64,000 nt of DNA from Paractinoplanes toevensis (lineage in GTDB: Bacteria; Actinomycetota; Actinomycetes; Mycobacteriales; Micromonosporaceae), in the NCBI RefSeq assembly GCF_018332695.1, contig NZ_BOQN01000145.1, positions 20,362 to 84,361 of the forward strand, in the 5' to 3' direction. This document shows, piece by piece, positions 25,298-33,978 of the stretch (positions are counted from its first letter, which is position 1; each line of letters starts with the position of its first letter). The position numbers and the translations under genes are program-made. The notes under the pieces were generated by a model. That model saw only the letters and a program-made list of their open reading frames with translations, was not told where the DNA came from and did not search any database.

Positions 25298-26536
25298 ATG
25301 GGATCGACTGACGGCGTGCTCATCGATCTCGATGCGATGCCGGCCCCGGCCCGTCCGCGACCGTGGCCGGTCCGACGGCTGCTGAAGCCCGCGGCGCTGG
25401 CGGCGCTGCTCCTGCTGGTCATCGGCGGAGCGGCGTCGCCGGCTCAGGCCCGGGTGATCGACAAGGTCGCCGACACCGGCGGCACGTCCGTCTCGACCCA
25501 GTTGCTCACGCCGGCCGCCCTCTACACGGCTCATCTGCGGGGCGGGGTGGACAGGAGTGTCGTCGAGGCCGTCCCGCTGGTCCCGGGCGGTCCCCGGTGG
25601 CAGGTGGCGATCACCGCGGACCAGCCCGGCCTGTCGATGAACGACGACGGGACGACGCTGATGGTGCGGCCGGGGCAGCAGGGGCCGATCACGTTCCTGG
25701 ACGCGCGGACCGGGAAGGTGCGCTGGCGGATCGGGGACTTCGCGGCGGCGCATCTGCTCGGCGACCGGGTCGTCTACTGGGAGCCGGCCATCTCCGACGG
25801 GCCCGCCGCGGCCCTGGAACGGGTGCGGATGGCCGACGTCACCACCGGCCGGACGATCTGGGAGCGGTCCGGGCAGCCGATGGCTCTGGACGTGGACCGG
25901 CAGCGGCGGACGGTGCTGGCCGTCGACCAGGACGGGATCGCGGCGGTCTACGCCGCGGCCGACGGTCACGTCCTGGCGTCCGGCCGGGACCTGGGAGTCG
26001 ATCCCTTCGAGTGGATGGTCCTGGAGGACCAGGGCATCAGCACCACCGAGATCATCGGGGACAACGTCTATGTGCACTCGGAGACGTTCGTGGCGGCGTT
26101 CCGGCTGCGGGACCTGAAGCCGCTGTGGCGCACTCCGGTCGCCGATCCCCAGGTGCTGGGTGGCTGCGGCGCTCTGGCCTGCGTCATCGGGCCGCGCGGG
26201 CTGACCGTGCTCGACCCGGCGACCGGCCGGATCCGCTGGAGCAGCCCGCGCTGGCGGTCGATCACATCGGAGGGTCTCGCGGTGGCGGGTGACTTCACCG
26301 CCGTACGGCTCGATCCGGCGACCGGGCAGGTCGTCACGGTGCTCGGCCGCGGCGAGGTGATCGGTGACCTGCTGATGCGGTACGACCGGGACCGCACCTG
26401 GGTGACCCGCCTGGCCGACGGGGAGATCATCGGCGTGCTGCCGCTGATCGGCCCGGCGGCGTGCGAGAGAGCCGGTCCCTACCTGGCCTGCGCGACGGCC
26501 GGCCAGACGGTGACGGTGTGGAACGTCAGACGATGA
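25298..26536 (+). CDS. PQQ-like beta-propeller repeat protein, membrane-anchored
   Basis: A 412-residue protein with a cytoplasmic lead of about 28 residues, one hydrophobic segment (LAALLLLVIGG) followed by an AQA signal-like site, and an extracytoplasmic beta-propeller of the PQQ-binding-like type. Blade motifs such as LDARTGKVRWRIG, ADVTTGRTIWE and LDPATGRIRWSS recur about every 45 residues. There are no PQQ-ligating dehydrogenase residues that I can identify, so it is probably a binding or scaffold protein. It follows aspS by 17 bases. A GTG at 25316 is an alternative start. Its end overlaps the convergent DUF5808 gene by 11 bases. Confidence 0.75.
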   Translation: MGSTDGVLIDLDAMPAPARPRPWPVRRLLKPAALAALLLLVIGGAASPAQARVIDKVADTGGTSVSTQLLTPAALYTAHLRGGVDRSVVEAVPLVPGGPRWQVAITADQPGLSMNDDGTTLMVRPGQQGPITFLDARTGKVRWRIGDFAAAHLLGDRVVYWEPAISDGPAAALERVRMADVTTGRTIWERSGQPMALDVDRQRRTVLAVDQDGIAAVYAAADGHVLASGRDLGVDPFEWMVLEDQGISTTEIIGDNVYVHSETFVAAFRLRDLKPLWRTPVADPQVLGGCGALACVIGPRGLTVLDPATGRIRWSSPRWRSITSEGLAVAGDFTAVRLDPATGQVVTVLGRGEVIGDLLMRYDRDRTWVTRLADGEIIGVLPLIGPAACERAGPYLACATAGQTVTVWNVRR

Positions 26537-26690
26537 CCGCGATGGTCACCGCCGCGACGATGGCCAGCGGGATGACCGTCATGCAGAGGAAGATGGTCCA
26601 GGCGATGGGATGGCCGAAGTTGAGCGCCACCCCGCCGCCCTTCTTGGGCACGAACACCCGCTTGTCGCGCGGATCGCGGTAGAGAGCCAT
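26526..26690 (-). CDS. DUF5808-like small membrane protein (54 aa)
   Basis: A 54-residue protein with the DUF5808 pattern: a basic N-terminal YRDPRDKRVFVPKKGG motif, NFGHP, then a single membrane segment. Its ATG overlaps the lipB stop by one base (TGATG), so the two are translationally coupled. Function unknown. Confidence 0.7.
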   Translation of the reverse strand: MALYRDPRDKRVFVPKKGGGVALNFGHPIAWTIFLCMTVIPLAIVAAVTIAVIV

Positions 26691-27325
26691 CAGAGCAGCG
26701 TGGTCAGGTGCTTCTCGAGCACCGGCAGGACCTCGGCGACGGTGACCTCGCGACCCAGCTCGGCGCTGAGCGAGGTGACGCCCGCGTCGCGGATGCCGCA
26801 GGGGACGAACCGGTCGTACGCCGTCAGGTCGCAGTCGCAGTTCAGCGCGAAGCCGTGCTGGGTGACGCCGCGGGCGACCCGGATGCCGATCGCGGCGATC
26901 TTGCGGTCGGGACCGCGCTCGTCGGCCAGTACCCAAGCGCCGCTGCGGCCCGCGATCTCCGACCGGGCAGCGGTGACGCCGAACTCGGCGCACACGTCGA
27001 TCAGCATCTGCTCGGTGCGCCGCACGTAGGCGACCACGTCGATCGGGTCGGGCAGGCGCAGGATCGGGTAACCGACCAGCTGGCCCGGCCCGTGCCAGGT
27101 GATCTTGCCGCCCCGGTCGACGTCGACGACCGGGGTGCCGTCGATCGGGCGGTCGGCCGGCTCGGTGCGCTTGCCGGCGGTGAAGACGCTGGGGTGCTCC
27201 AGCAGCAGAACGGTGTCGGGCTGGTCGCCCGCCACCACGGCGTCGTGCAGGCGGCGCTGCTCGTCCCAGGCCTCGCGGTAGTCGACCAGGCCGGGACGCA
27301 GCACGGTGAGCGTGGAGGTTGTCAC
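26690..27325 (-). CDS. lipB: Octanoyl-(acyl-carrier-protein):protein transferase
   Basis: Transfers octanoate from acyl carrier protein to a lysine of lipoate-dependent enzyme subunits, the step before LipA. The 211-residue protein shows the family motif RGGKITWHGPGQLVGYPI, the GRSGAWV segment, KIAAIGI with its conserved Lys, and the catalytic cysteine in VPCGIRDAGVTSL. The GTG at 27325 gives an MTTSTLTV start; a GTG at 27334 is nearly as good and adds three residues. Confidence 0.95.
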   Translation of the reverse strand: MTTSTLTVLRPGLVDYREAWDEQRRLHDAVVAGDQPDTVLLLEHPSVFTAGKRTEPADRPIDGTPVVDVDRGGKITWHGPGQLVGYPILRLPDPIDVVAYVRRTEQMLIDVCAEFGVTAARSEIAGRSGAWVLADERGPDRKIAAIGIRVARGVTQHGFALNCDCDLTAYDRFVPCGIRDAGVTSLSAELGREVTVAEVLPVLEKHLTTLL

Positions 27326-27347
27326 GCGTCCCACCCTAACTCCGTCC

Positions 27348-29216
27348 TTACCGGTCGACCGGATCCGTCCCGGGCCTGATGCGCCACACCAGCACGTCGT
27401 CCACCCGCTCGGGCTCGCCGAGCAGGTCGGTCGCGACGATCTCCAGGGCCGCGCGGTACAGCGGACCGGTCGGACCGGTGACGGTCGGCGGCAGGAAGAG
27501 CGCGTCGATGCCCCAGTACTGCAGGTCGGCGCGGGCGTAGGCGCGGTCGGTGTTGGTCACCTGGGTGACGTGGCCGTAGAGGGCGGCCCGCAGGAACAGC
27601 CAGTCGGTGCGGCGCGGCACGGCACTGATCCGGCCCTTGCCCTCGGCCCCGTCGATGTCCGGGCCGAGGAAATAGCCGTCCGGGATCAGGAACTGCCGGC
27701 CACCCCGGGCCATCGTGTACGCCTGCCAGCGCTGCCCGTCGGCGGCCACGTTGATCGCGAACGGCAGGGCCGACAGAGTGCCGCCCTCGGGCACGTAGGT
27801 CTTCCAGGTGCCGTTCGCGATGAACGCCGGCTCGGGCGCCCGCGGGCCGTAGAGCAGGGGCAGCGGGAAGATCGGGACCAGCGCGAAGGCGAATGCCGCC
27901 GCGAACGCGGTCTGCGCCGGATGCGGCACCGAGGTGCGGTCCAGCAGGGTGTCGGCGGTCAGCGCCAGCACGATCCCGATCACCCCGACCAGCACCAGCG
28001 CGAACCGCAACGGCAGGGCCGAGTCGAACAACGGCAAGGACTGGATCAACGCGTACGGCAGGGGGATGTCGGTCTCGTTGCCGAGGAAGTTCAGGCGCGG
28101 GCCGAGCGACAGCAGCAGGAAGACCACGCCGACCACGGTCACCGCGCCCACGGTGACCCGGCGGCCGCCCTCGGCCCGCCGCCACAGCATGATCAGCGAC
28201 GCGATGACCAGGATCATCAGCGGCAGACCGAAGAACGACGTCGCCTCGGTCGGGTTGGGTGCGAGGTCGCTGCCGAGGCCCGCCTTGGCCGCCAGGCTGC
28301 GCTCCGAGAACGAGAAGTACGACCCCAGGTCCTCGGCGTAGTGGCGCTGGTTGAAGCCGGTGCCCTTGAACGTCTGCGGGCCGGCGAAGTGCATGTGCAG
28401 CGGGTACGCCAGGATCGCGCCGGCCACCACCGCGGTCACCCCGAGCGCGGCCAGCACGGTGGGCAGCGCGGCCCGCGCCTCCGGCCAGGTGGTGCGGGAC
28501 AGCGACCAGGTGATCAGGAAGACGCCGCCGGCCAGCGCGGTGAAGAACAGGCCCTCAGCGGCGAGCGTGAAGAAGGCGCCCAGCAGCACGCCCAGGACCA
28601 GGCCGTTGCGCAGCCAGCGGCCCTTCTCGCGCAGTTTCAGCAGCCACCACAGCACCACCGGGGCGATCCAGCCGGACGTCCAGTTCAGGTGGCCGTTGGC
28701 GTGCGAGACGAAACCGGGGGCGAAGCCGCAGAACAGCCCGGCGACCGCGGCCGACACCCGGCTGCGGACCAGCCAGCGGTTGAGGAACAGGTACCACACG
28801 AAGGCGGACCCGGCCAGGTTGAGCGTCAGGATCGTCACGAACGTGACCTGCGGGCCGGCCAGCACGGTCAGCGGAGCGAACAGGATCGCGTACACCGTGA
28901 TCGAGGTGTTCGCCGCCAGGTTGACCCCGAGCGGCGTGTTCATCAGCGTGGTGAAGAACGGGTCGCCGCCGTCCCGCAGCAGGTGCACGCCGTAGGACAG
29001 CACCCACTCGAAGAACGCCTGGTCGCCCACGTTGACGGCGATCACGTTGTCGTACGGCTGCTGCCACAGGCCGTGGGTCACGTAGACCGCCATCGCCAGC
29101 GCGGCCACCGCGACGAACACGTGGAAACGCAACCGCCGCACCACCGTCCGCGCGGCAAACGGCGGCGGGGTGGGCTGTTCTTCTTCGGACGCGGAGGTGG
29201 GAGCTGCGACGGACAT
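27348..29216 (-). CDS. Large polytopic membrane protein, GT-C glycosyltransferase-like
   Basis: A 622-residue protein with about eleven to thirteen membrane segments and a soluble C-terminal domain of about 150 residues. Its first outer loop has acidic residues (NVGDQAFFEWVLSYG) like GT-C glycosyltransferases, so use of a polyprenyl-linked sugar is possible but unproven. The ATG at 29216 gives a short cytoplasmic start before the first segment. It lies 19 bases after the TIGR01777 gene and before lipB and may be transcribed with both. Confidence 0.65.
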   Translation of the reverse strand: MSVAAPTSASEEEQPTPPPFAARTVVRRLRFHVFVAVAALAMAVYVTHGLWQQPYDNVIAVNVGDQAFFEWVLSYGVHLLRDGGDPFFTTLMNTPLGVNLAANTSITVYAILFAPLTVLAGPQVTFVTILTLNLAGSAFVWYLFLNRWLVRSRVSAAVAGLFCGFAPGFVSHANGHLNWTSGWIAPVVLWWLLKLREKGRWLRNGLVLGVLLGAFFTLAAEGLFFTALAGGVFLITWSLSRTTWPEARAALPTVLAALGVTAVVAGAILAYPLHMHFAGPQTFKGTGFNQRHYAEDLGSYFSFSERSLAAKAGLGSDLAPNPTEATSFFGLPLMILVIASLIMLWRRAEGGRRVTVGAVTVVGVVFLLLSLGPRLNFLGNETDIPLPYALIQSLPLFDSALPLRFALVLVGVIGIVLALTADTLLDRTSVPHPAQTAFAAAFAFALVPIFPLPLLYGPRAPEPAFIANGTWKTYVPEGGTLSALPFAINVAADGQRWQAYTMARGGRQFLIPDGYFLGPDIDGAEGKGRISAVPRRTDWLFLRAALYGHVTQVTNTDRAYARADLQYWGIDALFLPPTVTGPTGPLYRAALEIVATDLLGEPERVDDVLVWRIRPGTDPVDR

Positions 29217-29235
29217 CACGCGCAGGTTAGCAAGC

Positions 29236-30153
29236 TCAGTTAGGAGCGACAGCCTCTCGCCCGACCGCGGCCCGCAGGGCACCCTCGATCTCGGGGTACG
29301 CCCACTGGAATCCGGCCCGCCGCAGCACGGCCGGGACCGCGCGCTGGCTCACCTGCAACTCCTCGGCGAGGCCGCCCAGCGCCAGGTCGAGCGCGAAACC
29401 GGGCACCGCGAGCAGGGCCGGGCGGTGCAGGGCCCGGGCGAACGCGCGGGTGAACTCGGCGTTGGTGCACTGCTCGGCGCTGACCATGTTGACCGGGCCG
29501 GCGATGTCGTCCCGGCCGAGGAGGAACTCGGCGGCGCCGAGCCAGTCGGTCAGGGCGATCCACGCCATCCACTGCTTGCCGCCGCCGAGCTTGGCCCCCG
29601 CGCCCAGCTTGAACGGGATCAGCAGCTGCTTGATCAGCTCACTCTCGCGGTCGACGACCGGGGCGGTGCGCAGCAGCACGACCCGGGTGCCGGCGTCCTC
29701 GGCCGGGCGGGCCGCGGCCTCCCAGACCCGGCACAGGTCGGCCAGGAAGGTCTTGCCGGCCGGGGCTTCCTCGCTGGTCGGGGTGTCGCCGGTGTCGCCG
29801 TACCAGCCGGCGCCGGAGGCCTGCAGCATGGTGCGCGGCCGGTCGGCCTCGGGCAGGTTGCTGATCGCGCGAGCCAGCGTGCCGGTCGAGTCGACCCGGC
29901 TCGACCGCAGCACGCTGCGGTAGTGGCCGGTCCAGCGCTTGTCGCCGATGTTCGCCCCGGCCAGGTTGATCACCACGTCGGTGCCGGCCACCACGGCTGG
30001 GTCGAGCTGGCCCTGGGACGGCTGCCAGGCGGCCTCGCCCGGGCCGGGATCGCGTTGCCGGACCAGCCGGGTGATCTCGTGGCCGGCGGCCACGAGCCGG
30101 TCGGCCAGGCGCGTGCCGAGGAAGCCGGAAGCGCCGGCCATGAGAATCCGCAT
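29236..30153 (-). CDS. TIGR01777-family NAD-dependent epimerase (YfcH/SDR39U1-like)
   Basis: A 305-residue atypical SDR. The nucleotide-binding motif GASGFLG is at about residues 7-13; other family segments are NLAGANIGDKRW, SGAGWYGDTGD and the C-terminal DUF1731 region (VPGFALDLALGG...GFQWAYPEIEGAL). Substrate unknown. The ATG at 30153 starts directly at the Rossmann strand; an ATG at 30162 adds three residues. It is followed by the membrane protein and lipB on the same strand. Confidence 0.9.
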   Translation of the reverse strand: MRILMAGASGFLGTRLADRLVAAGHEITRLVRQRDPGPGEAAWQPSQGQLDPAVVAGTDVVINLAGANIGDKRWTGHYRSVLRSSRVDSTGTLARAISNLPEADRPRTMLQASGAGWYGDTGDTPTSEEAPAGKTFLADLCRVWEAAARPAEDAGTRVVLLRTAPVVDRESELIKQLLIPFKLGAGAKLGGGKQWMAWIALTDWLGAAEFLLGRDDIAGPVNMVSAEQCTNAEFTRAFARALHRPALLAVPGFALDLALGGLAEELQVSQRAVPAVLRRAGFQWAYPEIEGALRAAVGREAVAPN

Positions 30154-30192
30154 GCTCACCATGATGCCCGGATTCGAACTCGTTCAAAACGA

Positions 30193-30218
30193 AGAAGGGG
30201 CGCCGAAGCGCCCCTTCT
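30193..30218 (-). terminator. Rho-independent terminator of lpdA-sucB
   Basis: Perfect 10-base arms (AGAAGGGGCG and complement) with a 6-base loop, 14 bases after the sucB stop. On the minus strand it is followed by TTCGTTTTG, giving a classical T-rich tail. Confidence 0.88.
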
Positions 30219-30231
30219 CACCGCTAAAAGA

Positions 30232-32055
30232 TCACAGACCGAGTTCGTACTCGAACTGTCCGCCCTGCAGGCGCTCCTTCAGAGTCACCAGGAAGCGGGC
30301 GGCGTCGGCGCCGTCCACGATCCGGTGGTCGTAGCTGAGCGCCAGGTAGACCATCGAGCGCGGCACGATCAGCTCACCCAGGTTGGGGTCCTCGACGACC
30401 ACGGCCCGCTTGACCACCGCGCCGGTGCCGAGGATGCCGACCTGCGGCTGGTTGATGATCGGCGTGTCGAACAGCGCGCCCCGGCTGCCGGTGTTGGTCA
30501 GGGTGAACGTGCCGCCCGAGATCTCGTCCGGGCCGATCCGGTTGTTCCGGGTGCGGTCCGCGACGTCGGCGATCCGCTTGGCCAGGCCGGCCAGGTTGAG
30601 GTCGCCGGCGTCCCGGATCACCGGGACGATCAGGCCCTTCGGGGTGTCCACCGCGACGCCCAGGTGCTCGGCGTCGTGGTAGGTGACCGTGCCGGCCTCC
30701 AGGTCGATCGACGAGTTGACCACCGGGTGCTGCTGCAGCGCCTCGACCGCGGCCAGGGCGAAGAACGGGTTGAAGGTGAGCTTCACCCCGTGCTTGGCCT
30801 GGAAGTCGGCCTTGGCCTTGTTGCGCAGCTGGGCGACCTTGGTGACGTCGACCTCGACGACCGTGGTGAGCTGCGCCGAGACCTGCAGCGACTCGACCAT
30901 GCGGCGGGCGATGGTGGCCCGGGTGCGGGTCAGCTTCTCGGTGCGGCCACGCAGCGGGCTCGGCGACGGCTTGGCGGCCGCGGCCTTCGGGGCGGTGGCT
31001 GCGGCGGCCGGTGCGGCCGCGGCGGCCGGAGCCGGCTTGGCCTTGGCCGCCTCGGCGGCCTCGGCCGCGTCGAGCACGTCCTGCTTGCGGATGCGGCCAC
31101 CCACGCCGGTGCCGGTCAGGGTGGACAGGTCCACGCCCTTGTCGGCGGCGAGCTTGCGCACCAGCGGGGTCAGGTAACCGGCGTCGCCGGCACCGTTGGC
31201 CTTGACCGACTCGGCGGCCGGCGCGGCCGGCTGAGCGGGGGTCGAAGGAGCCGACGGCGCGATATCCGGCGCCGGAGCCGACTCGATCTTCGGAGCTTCC
31301 GCCTGCGGAGCCGGCTTCGGGGCCTCGGCCTTGGGCTCCTCGGCCTTGGGCTCCTCGGCCTTGGGGGCCTCAGCCTGCGGCTTCGGGGCCGGCTCGGGGG
31401 CCGCGGCCGGGGCCGCGTCGGCGGAACCGATCACCGCGAGTACGGCGCCGACGTCGGCCGTCTCGTCCTCGGGCACCTTGATCTCGAGCAGCGTGCCGGC
31501 GACCGGCGACGGGATCTCGGTGTCGACCTTGTCGGTGGACACCTCGAGCAGCGGCTCGTCGGCCTCGACGGTCTCGCCGACCTGCTTGAGCCAGCGGGTG
31601 ACGGTGCCCTCGGTGACGCTCTCGCCGAGCGCGGGCATCTTGACGTCGGTGCCCTCGCCGGAGGACGCCGAAGCGGTCTGCGGGGCCGGAGCCTCGGCCT
31701 CGACCGGCTTCTCCGTCGACGGGGTGGTCGGAGCGGGGGGCTCGGGCTCGGCCTCGGCCTCCGGCTCCGCCTGGGCCTGCGCGGCCGGAGCCGGCTCGGA
31801 CGAACCCGCGTCCTCGCCGTCGCCGGAGATCACGGCGAGCTCGCTGCCGACGTCGGCCGTCTCGTCCTCACCGACGACGATGCGGGTGAGCACGCCCGCG
31901 GCCGGCGACGGGATCTCCGTGTCGACCTTGTCGGTGGAGACCTCGAGCAGCGGCTCGTCGGCCTCGACGCGCTCGCCCTCCTGCTTGAGCCAGCGAGTGA
32001 CGGTGCCCTCGGTGACGCTCTCACCCAGCCGCGGCATGGTGACCGATACCGGCAT
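30232..32055 (-). CDS. sucB: 2-oxo acid dehydrogenase E2 (dihydrolipoamide succinyl/acyltransferase)
   Basis: Core acyltransferase of 2-oxo acid dehydrogenase complexes. The 607-residue protein has two lipoyl domains (about 1-75 and 130-210), each with the lipoylated lysine in TDKVDTEIPSP, linked by long Ala/Pro/Glu-rich spacers. A subunit-binding domain (about 300-335, VRKLAADKGVDLSTLTGTG) and the catalytic domain with HRIVDGADAARF follow. In mycobacteria the homologue (DlaT) serves both pyruvate and oxoglutarate complexes. A good AAGGAG precedes the ATG. It lies 36 bases after lpdA and ends at a terminator. Confidence 0.94.
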   Translation of the reverse strand: MPVSVTMPRLGESVTEGTVTRWLKQEGERVEADEPLLEVSTDKVDTEIPSPAAGVLTRIVVGEDETADVGSELAVISGDGEDAGSSEPAPAAQAQAEPEAEAEPEPPAPTTPSTEKPVEAEAPAPQTASASSGEGTDVKMPALGESVTEGTVTRWLKQVGETVEADEPLLEVSTDKVDTEIPSPVAGTLLEIKVPEDETADVGAVLAVIGSADAAPAAAPEPAPKPQAEAPKAEEPKAEEPKAEAPKPAPQAEAPKIESAPAPDIAPSAPSTPAQPAAPAAESVKANGAGDAGYLTPLVRKLAADKGVDLSTLTGTGVGGRIRKQDVLDAAEAAEAAKAKPAPAAAAAPAAAATAPKAAAAKPSPSPLRGRTEKLTRTRATIARRMVESLQVSAQLTTVVEVDVTKVAQLRNKAKADFQAKHGVKLTFNPFFALAAVEALQQHPVVNSSIDLEAGTVTYHDAEHLGVAVDTPKGLIVPVIRDAGDLNLAGLAKRIADVADRTRNNRIGPDEISGGTFTLTNTGSRGALFDTPIINQPQVGILGTGAVVKRAVVVEDPNLGELIVPRSMVYLALSYDHRIVDGADAARFLVTLKERLQGGQFEYELGL

Positions 32056-32091
32056 GTCTTCGAACTCCTTCTACCGCGTCGTCTCTAAAGG

Positions 32092-33483
32092 TCAGCTGTG
32101 TGCGTGCAGGGGCTTGCCGGAGAGCGCGAGGAACGCCTCGCCGAGCGCCTCGTTCTGCGTCGGGTGGGCGTGCACCAGCTGGGCGACCTCTTCCGGGAAG
32201 GCCTCCCAGTTGTAGATGAGCTGGGCCTCGCCGACCTGCTCGCTCATCCGGGCGCCGATCATGTGCACGCCGAGGACCGGACCGTCCTTCTGACGCACCA
32301 GCTTGACGAAGCCCTGCGTCTTGAGGATCTGGCTCTTGCCGTTGCCGCCGAGGTTGTAGTTGTAGGTCTCGACGCTGTCGGCGCCGAACTTCTCCTTGGC
32401 CTTGGCCTCGGTCAGGCCCATCGAGGCGATCTCCGGGTCGCAGTAGGTGACCCGGGGGATGCCGGCCTCGTCGATGACCGGCGGGGTCAGCCCCGCGATC
32501 TCCTCGGCGACGAAGATGCCCTGCGCGAAGCCGCGGTGCGCGAGCTGGAGGCCGGGGACGATGTCGCCGACCGCGTAGATGTTGCCCACGCCGGTGTGCA
32601 GCCGCTCGTTGGTGATCACGAAGCCGCGCTCGAGCTTGACGCCCTGCTGCTCGTAGCCCAGGTTGGCGGTCGTCGGGCCACGGCCGACGGCGACCAGCAT
32701 GACCTCGGCCTCGACCGTCTCGCCGCCCTGGATGGTGGCGCGCACGCCGTTCTCGGTCTTCTCGACCTTCTCGAACGGCTTGCCGACCTTGAAGTTGATC
32801 TTCCGCTTGCGGAACGAGCGCTCGAGCTGCTTCGAGATGTCCTCGTCCTCCAGGGCGACCAGCCGGGGGAGGGCCTCCAGGACGGTGACCTCGGCGCCCA
32901 GCGACTTCCACACGCTGGCGAACTCGACGCCGATCACGCCGCCGCCGAGCACGATCGCGGAGGACGGCACCCGGTCGAGCTTGAGGGCGTGCTCGCTGGT
33001 GATGACCCGCTTGCCGTCGACCTCGAGGCCGGGCAGCGAGCGCGAGTAGGAGCCGCTGGCCAGGATGATGTTGCGGCCGGTGTAGCGCTGACCGGCGACC
33101 TCGACCGTGTCCTTGGCGACGAGCTTGCCCTCGCCGGCCACCACGGTGATGTTCTTGTTGTGCGTGAGCAGGCCCTGCAGGCCCTTGTACAGGCGGGCGA
33201 CGACACCGTCCTTGTACGAGTTCACCGCGGCCATGTCGATGCCCAGCAGCTCGGCCTTGATGCCGAACTGCTCGCTCTCGCGGGTCTGGTCGGCGATCTC
33301 GGCGGCGTGCAGCAGCGCCTTGGTCGGGATGCAGCCGCGGTGCAGGCAGGTGCCACCCAGCTCGGCCTTGTCGATCAGCGCTACGGAGAGGTCGAGCTCG
33401 GCGGCGCGCAGGGCGGCCGCGTAACCACCGCTGCCGGCGCCGAGGATGACGATGTCGAAGGTTCCGCCGTTCGGCTGGCTCAC
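32092..33483 (-). CDS. lpdA: Dihydrolipoamide dehydrogenase (E3)
   Basis: FAD enzyme that reoxidises dihydrolipoamide in 2-oxo acid dehydrogenase and glycine cleavage complexes, passing electrons to NAD. The 463-residue protein has the FAD motif GAGSGG (15-20), redox cysteines 46 and 51 in GGTCLHRGCIPTK, an NAD-binding GGGVIGVE segment, and the C-terminal dimer interface HAHPTQNEAL with its catalytic His. The GTG at 33483 is chosen because GGAG lies 6 bases before it and it starts just ahead of the FAD strand. It forms an operon with sucB. Confidence 0.96.
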   Translation of the reverse strand: MSQPNGGTFDIVILGAGSGGYAAALRAAELDLSVALIDKAELGGTCLHRGCIPTKALLHAAEIADQTRESEQFGIKAELLGIDMAAVNSYKDGVVARLYKGLQGLLTHNKNITVVAGEGKLVAKDTVEVAGQRYTGRNIILASGSYSRSLPGLEVDGKRVITSEHALKLDRVPSSAIVLGGGVIGVEFASVWKSLGAEVTVLEALPRLVALEDEDISKQLERSFRKRKINFKVGKPFEKVEKTENGVRATIQGGETVEAEVMLVAVGRGPTTANLGYEQQGVKLERGFVITNERLHTGVGNIYAVGDIVPGLQLAHRGFAQGIFVAEEIAGLTPPVIDEAGIPRVTYCDPEIASMGLTEAKAKEKFGADSVETYNYNLGGNGKSQILKTQGFVKLVRQKDGPVLGVHMIGARMSEQVGEAQLIYNWEAFPEEVAQLVHAHPTQNEALGEAFLALSGKPLHAHS

Positions 33484-33647
33484 GTTGACTCCAGTGGTCG
33501 CATCGTCGCCATGTGGGTCACACAATGGAAACGGTCACAGTATGTCCAAGCCATCTTGTCACTTATGGAACCGATCGATGCAGTCAGGTGCCCACCGGCG
33601 TGCCCGCGCGTCGTACCCTTGCCGCAATTGACTGTGAGGAGCGGGCG

Positions 33648-33968
33648 GTGGCGTGGTTCCGGCGCGGCAGCAAGCCCGGTCGGGCGGCGGGGCGGCCGGT
33701 CGATCGTGCCGATCTTGAGTATTTGGCGGAGTTCGTCCGCACCCGGCGTGGCGTCGAGGCGTTCATCGAGCCGCGCACGACCGTGACCGAGACCACGGTG
33801 TTGCTCGTGGCACACGACGGCGAGTGGACCCGCCGGCGCACCGAGTCCCCGGAGATCGCCCGCCGGTGGGCGCACGGGCTGTCGGTGCCGATCTACGACG
33901 TACGCCTGCTGGGTTACCCGCAGCGCATGCGCGACTACAACGAGCGGCAGAAACACCGCCCGTTGTAG
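33648..33968 (+). CDS. Small conserved actinobacterial protein (106 aa)
   Basis: A 106-residue soluble protein from a GTG with GAGGAG about 6 bases upstream. The sequence has a basic start (WFRRGSKPGRAAGR), then an alpha/beta segment (YLAEFVRTRRGVEAFIEPRTTVTETTVLLVAHDGEWTRR) and a YDVRLLGYPQRMRDYN end. Similar short proteins near lpd genes are often labelled oxidoreductase in databases with no evidence I know of. It is divergent from lpdA and ends 10 bases before the convergent pepA. Confidence 0.75.
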   Translation: MAWFRRGSKPGRAAGRPVDRADLEYLAEFVRTRRGVEAFIEPRTTVTETTVLLVAHDGEWTRRRTESPEIARRWAHGLSVPIYDVRLLGYPQRMRDYNERQKHRPL

Positions 33969-33978
33969 GTCGGGCAGC

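Noticed and set aside
29170..32088. 972-codon plus-strand open frame opposite the epimerase and sucB
   Set aside because: Shadow of sucB and the epimerase; repeats in it mirror the lipoyl linkers.
33513..33647. Upstream extension of the 106-residue protein to 33513
   Set aside because: The extra 45 residues overlap the lpdA promoter region and are not coding-like; GAGGAG supports the GTG at 33648.
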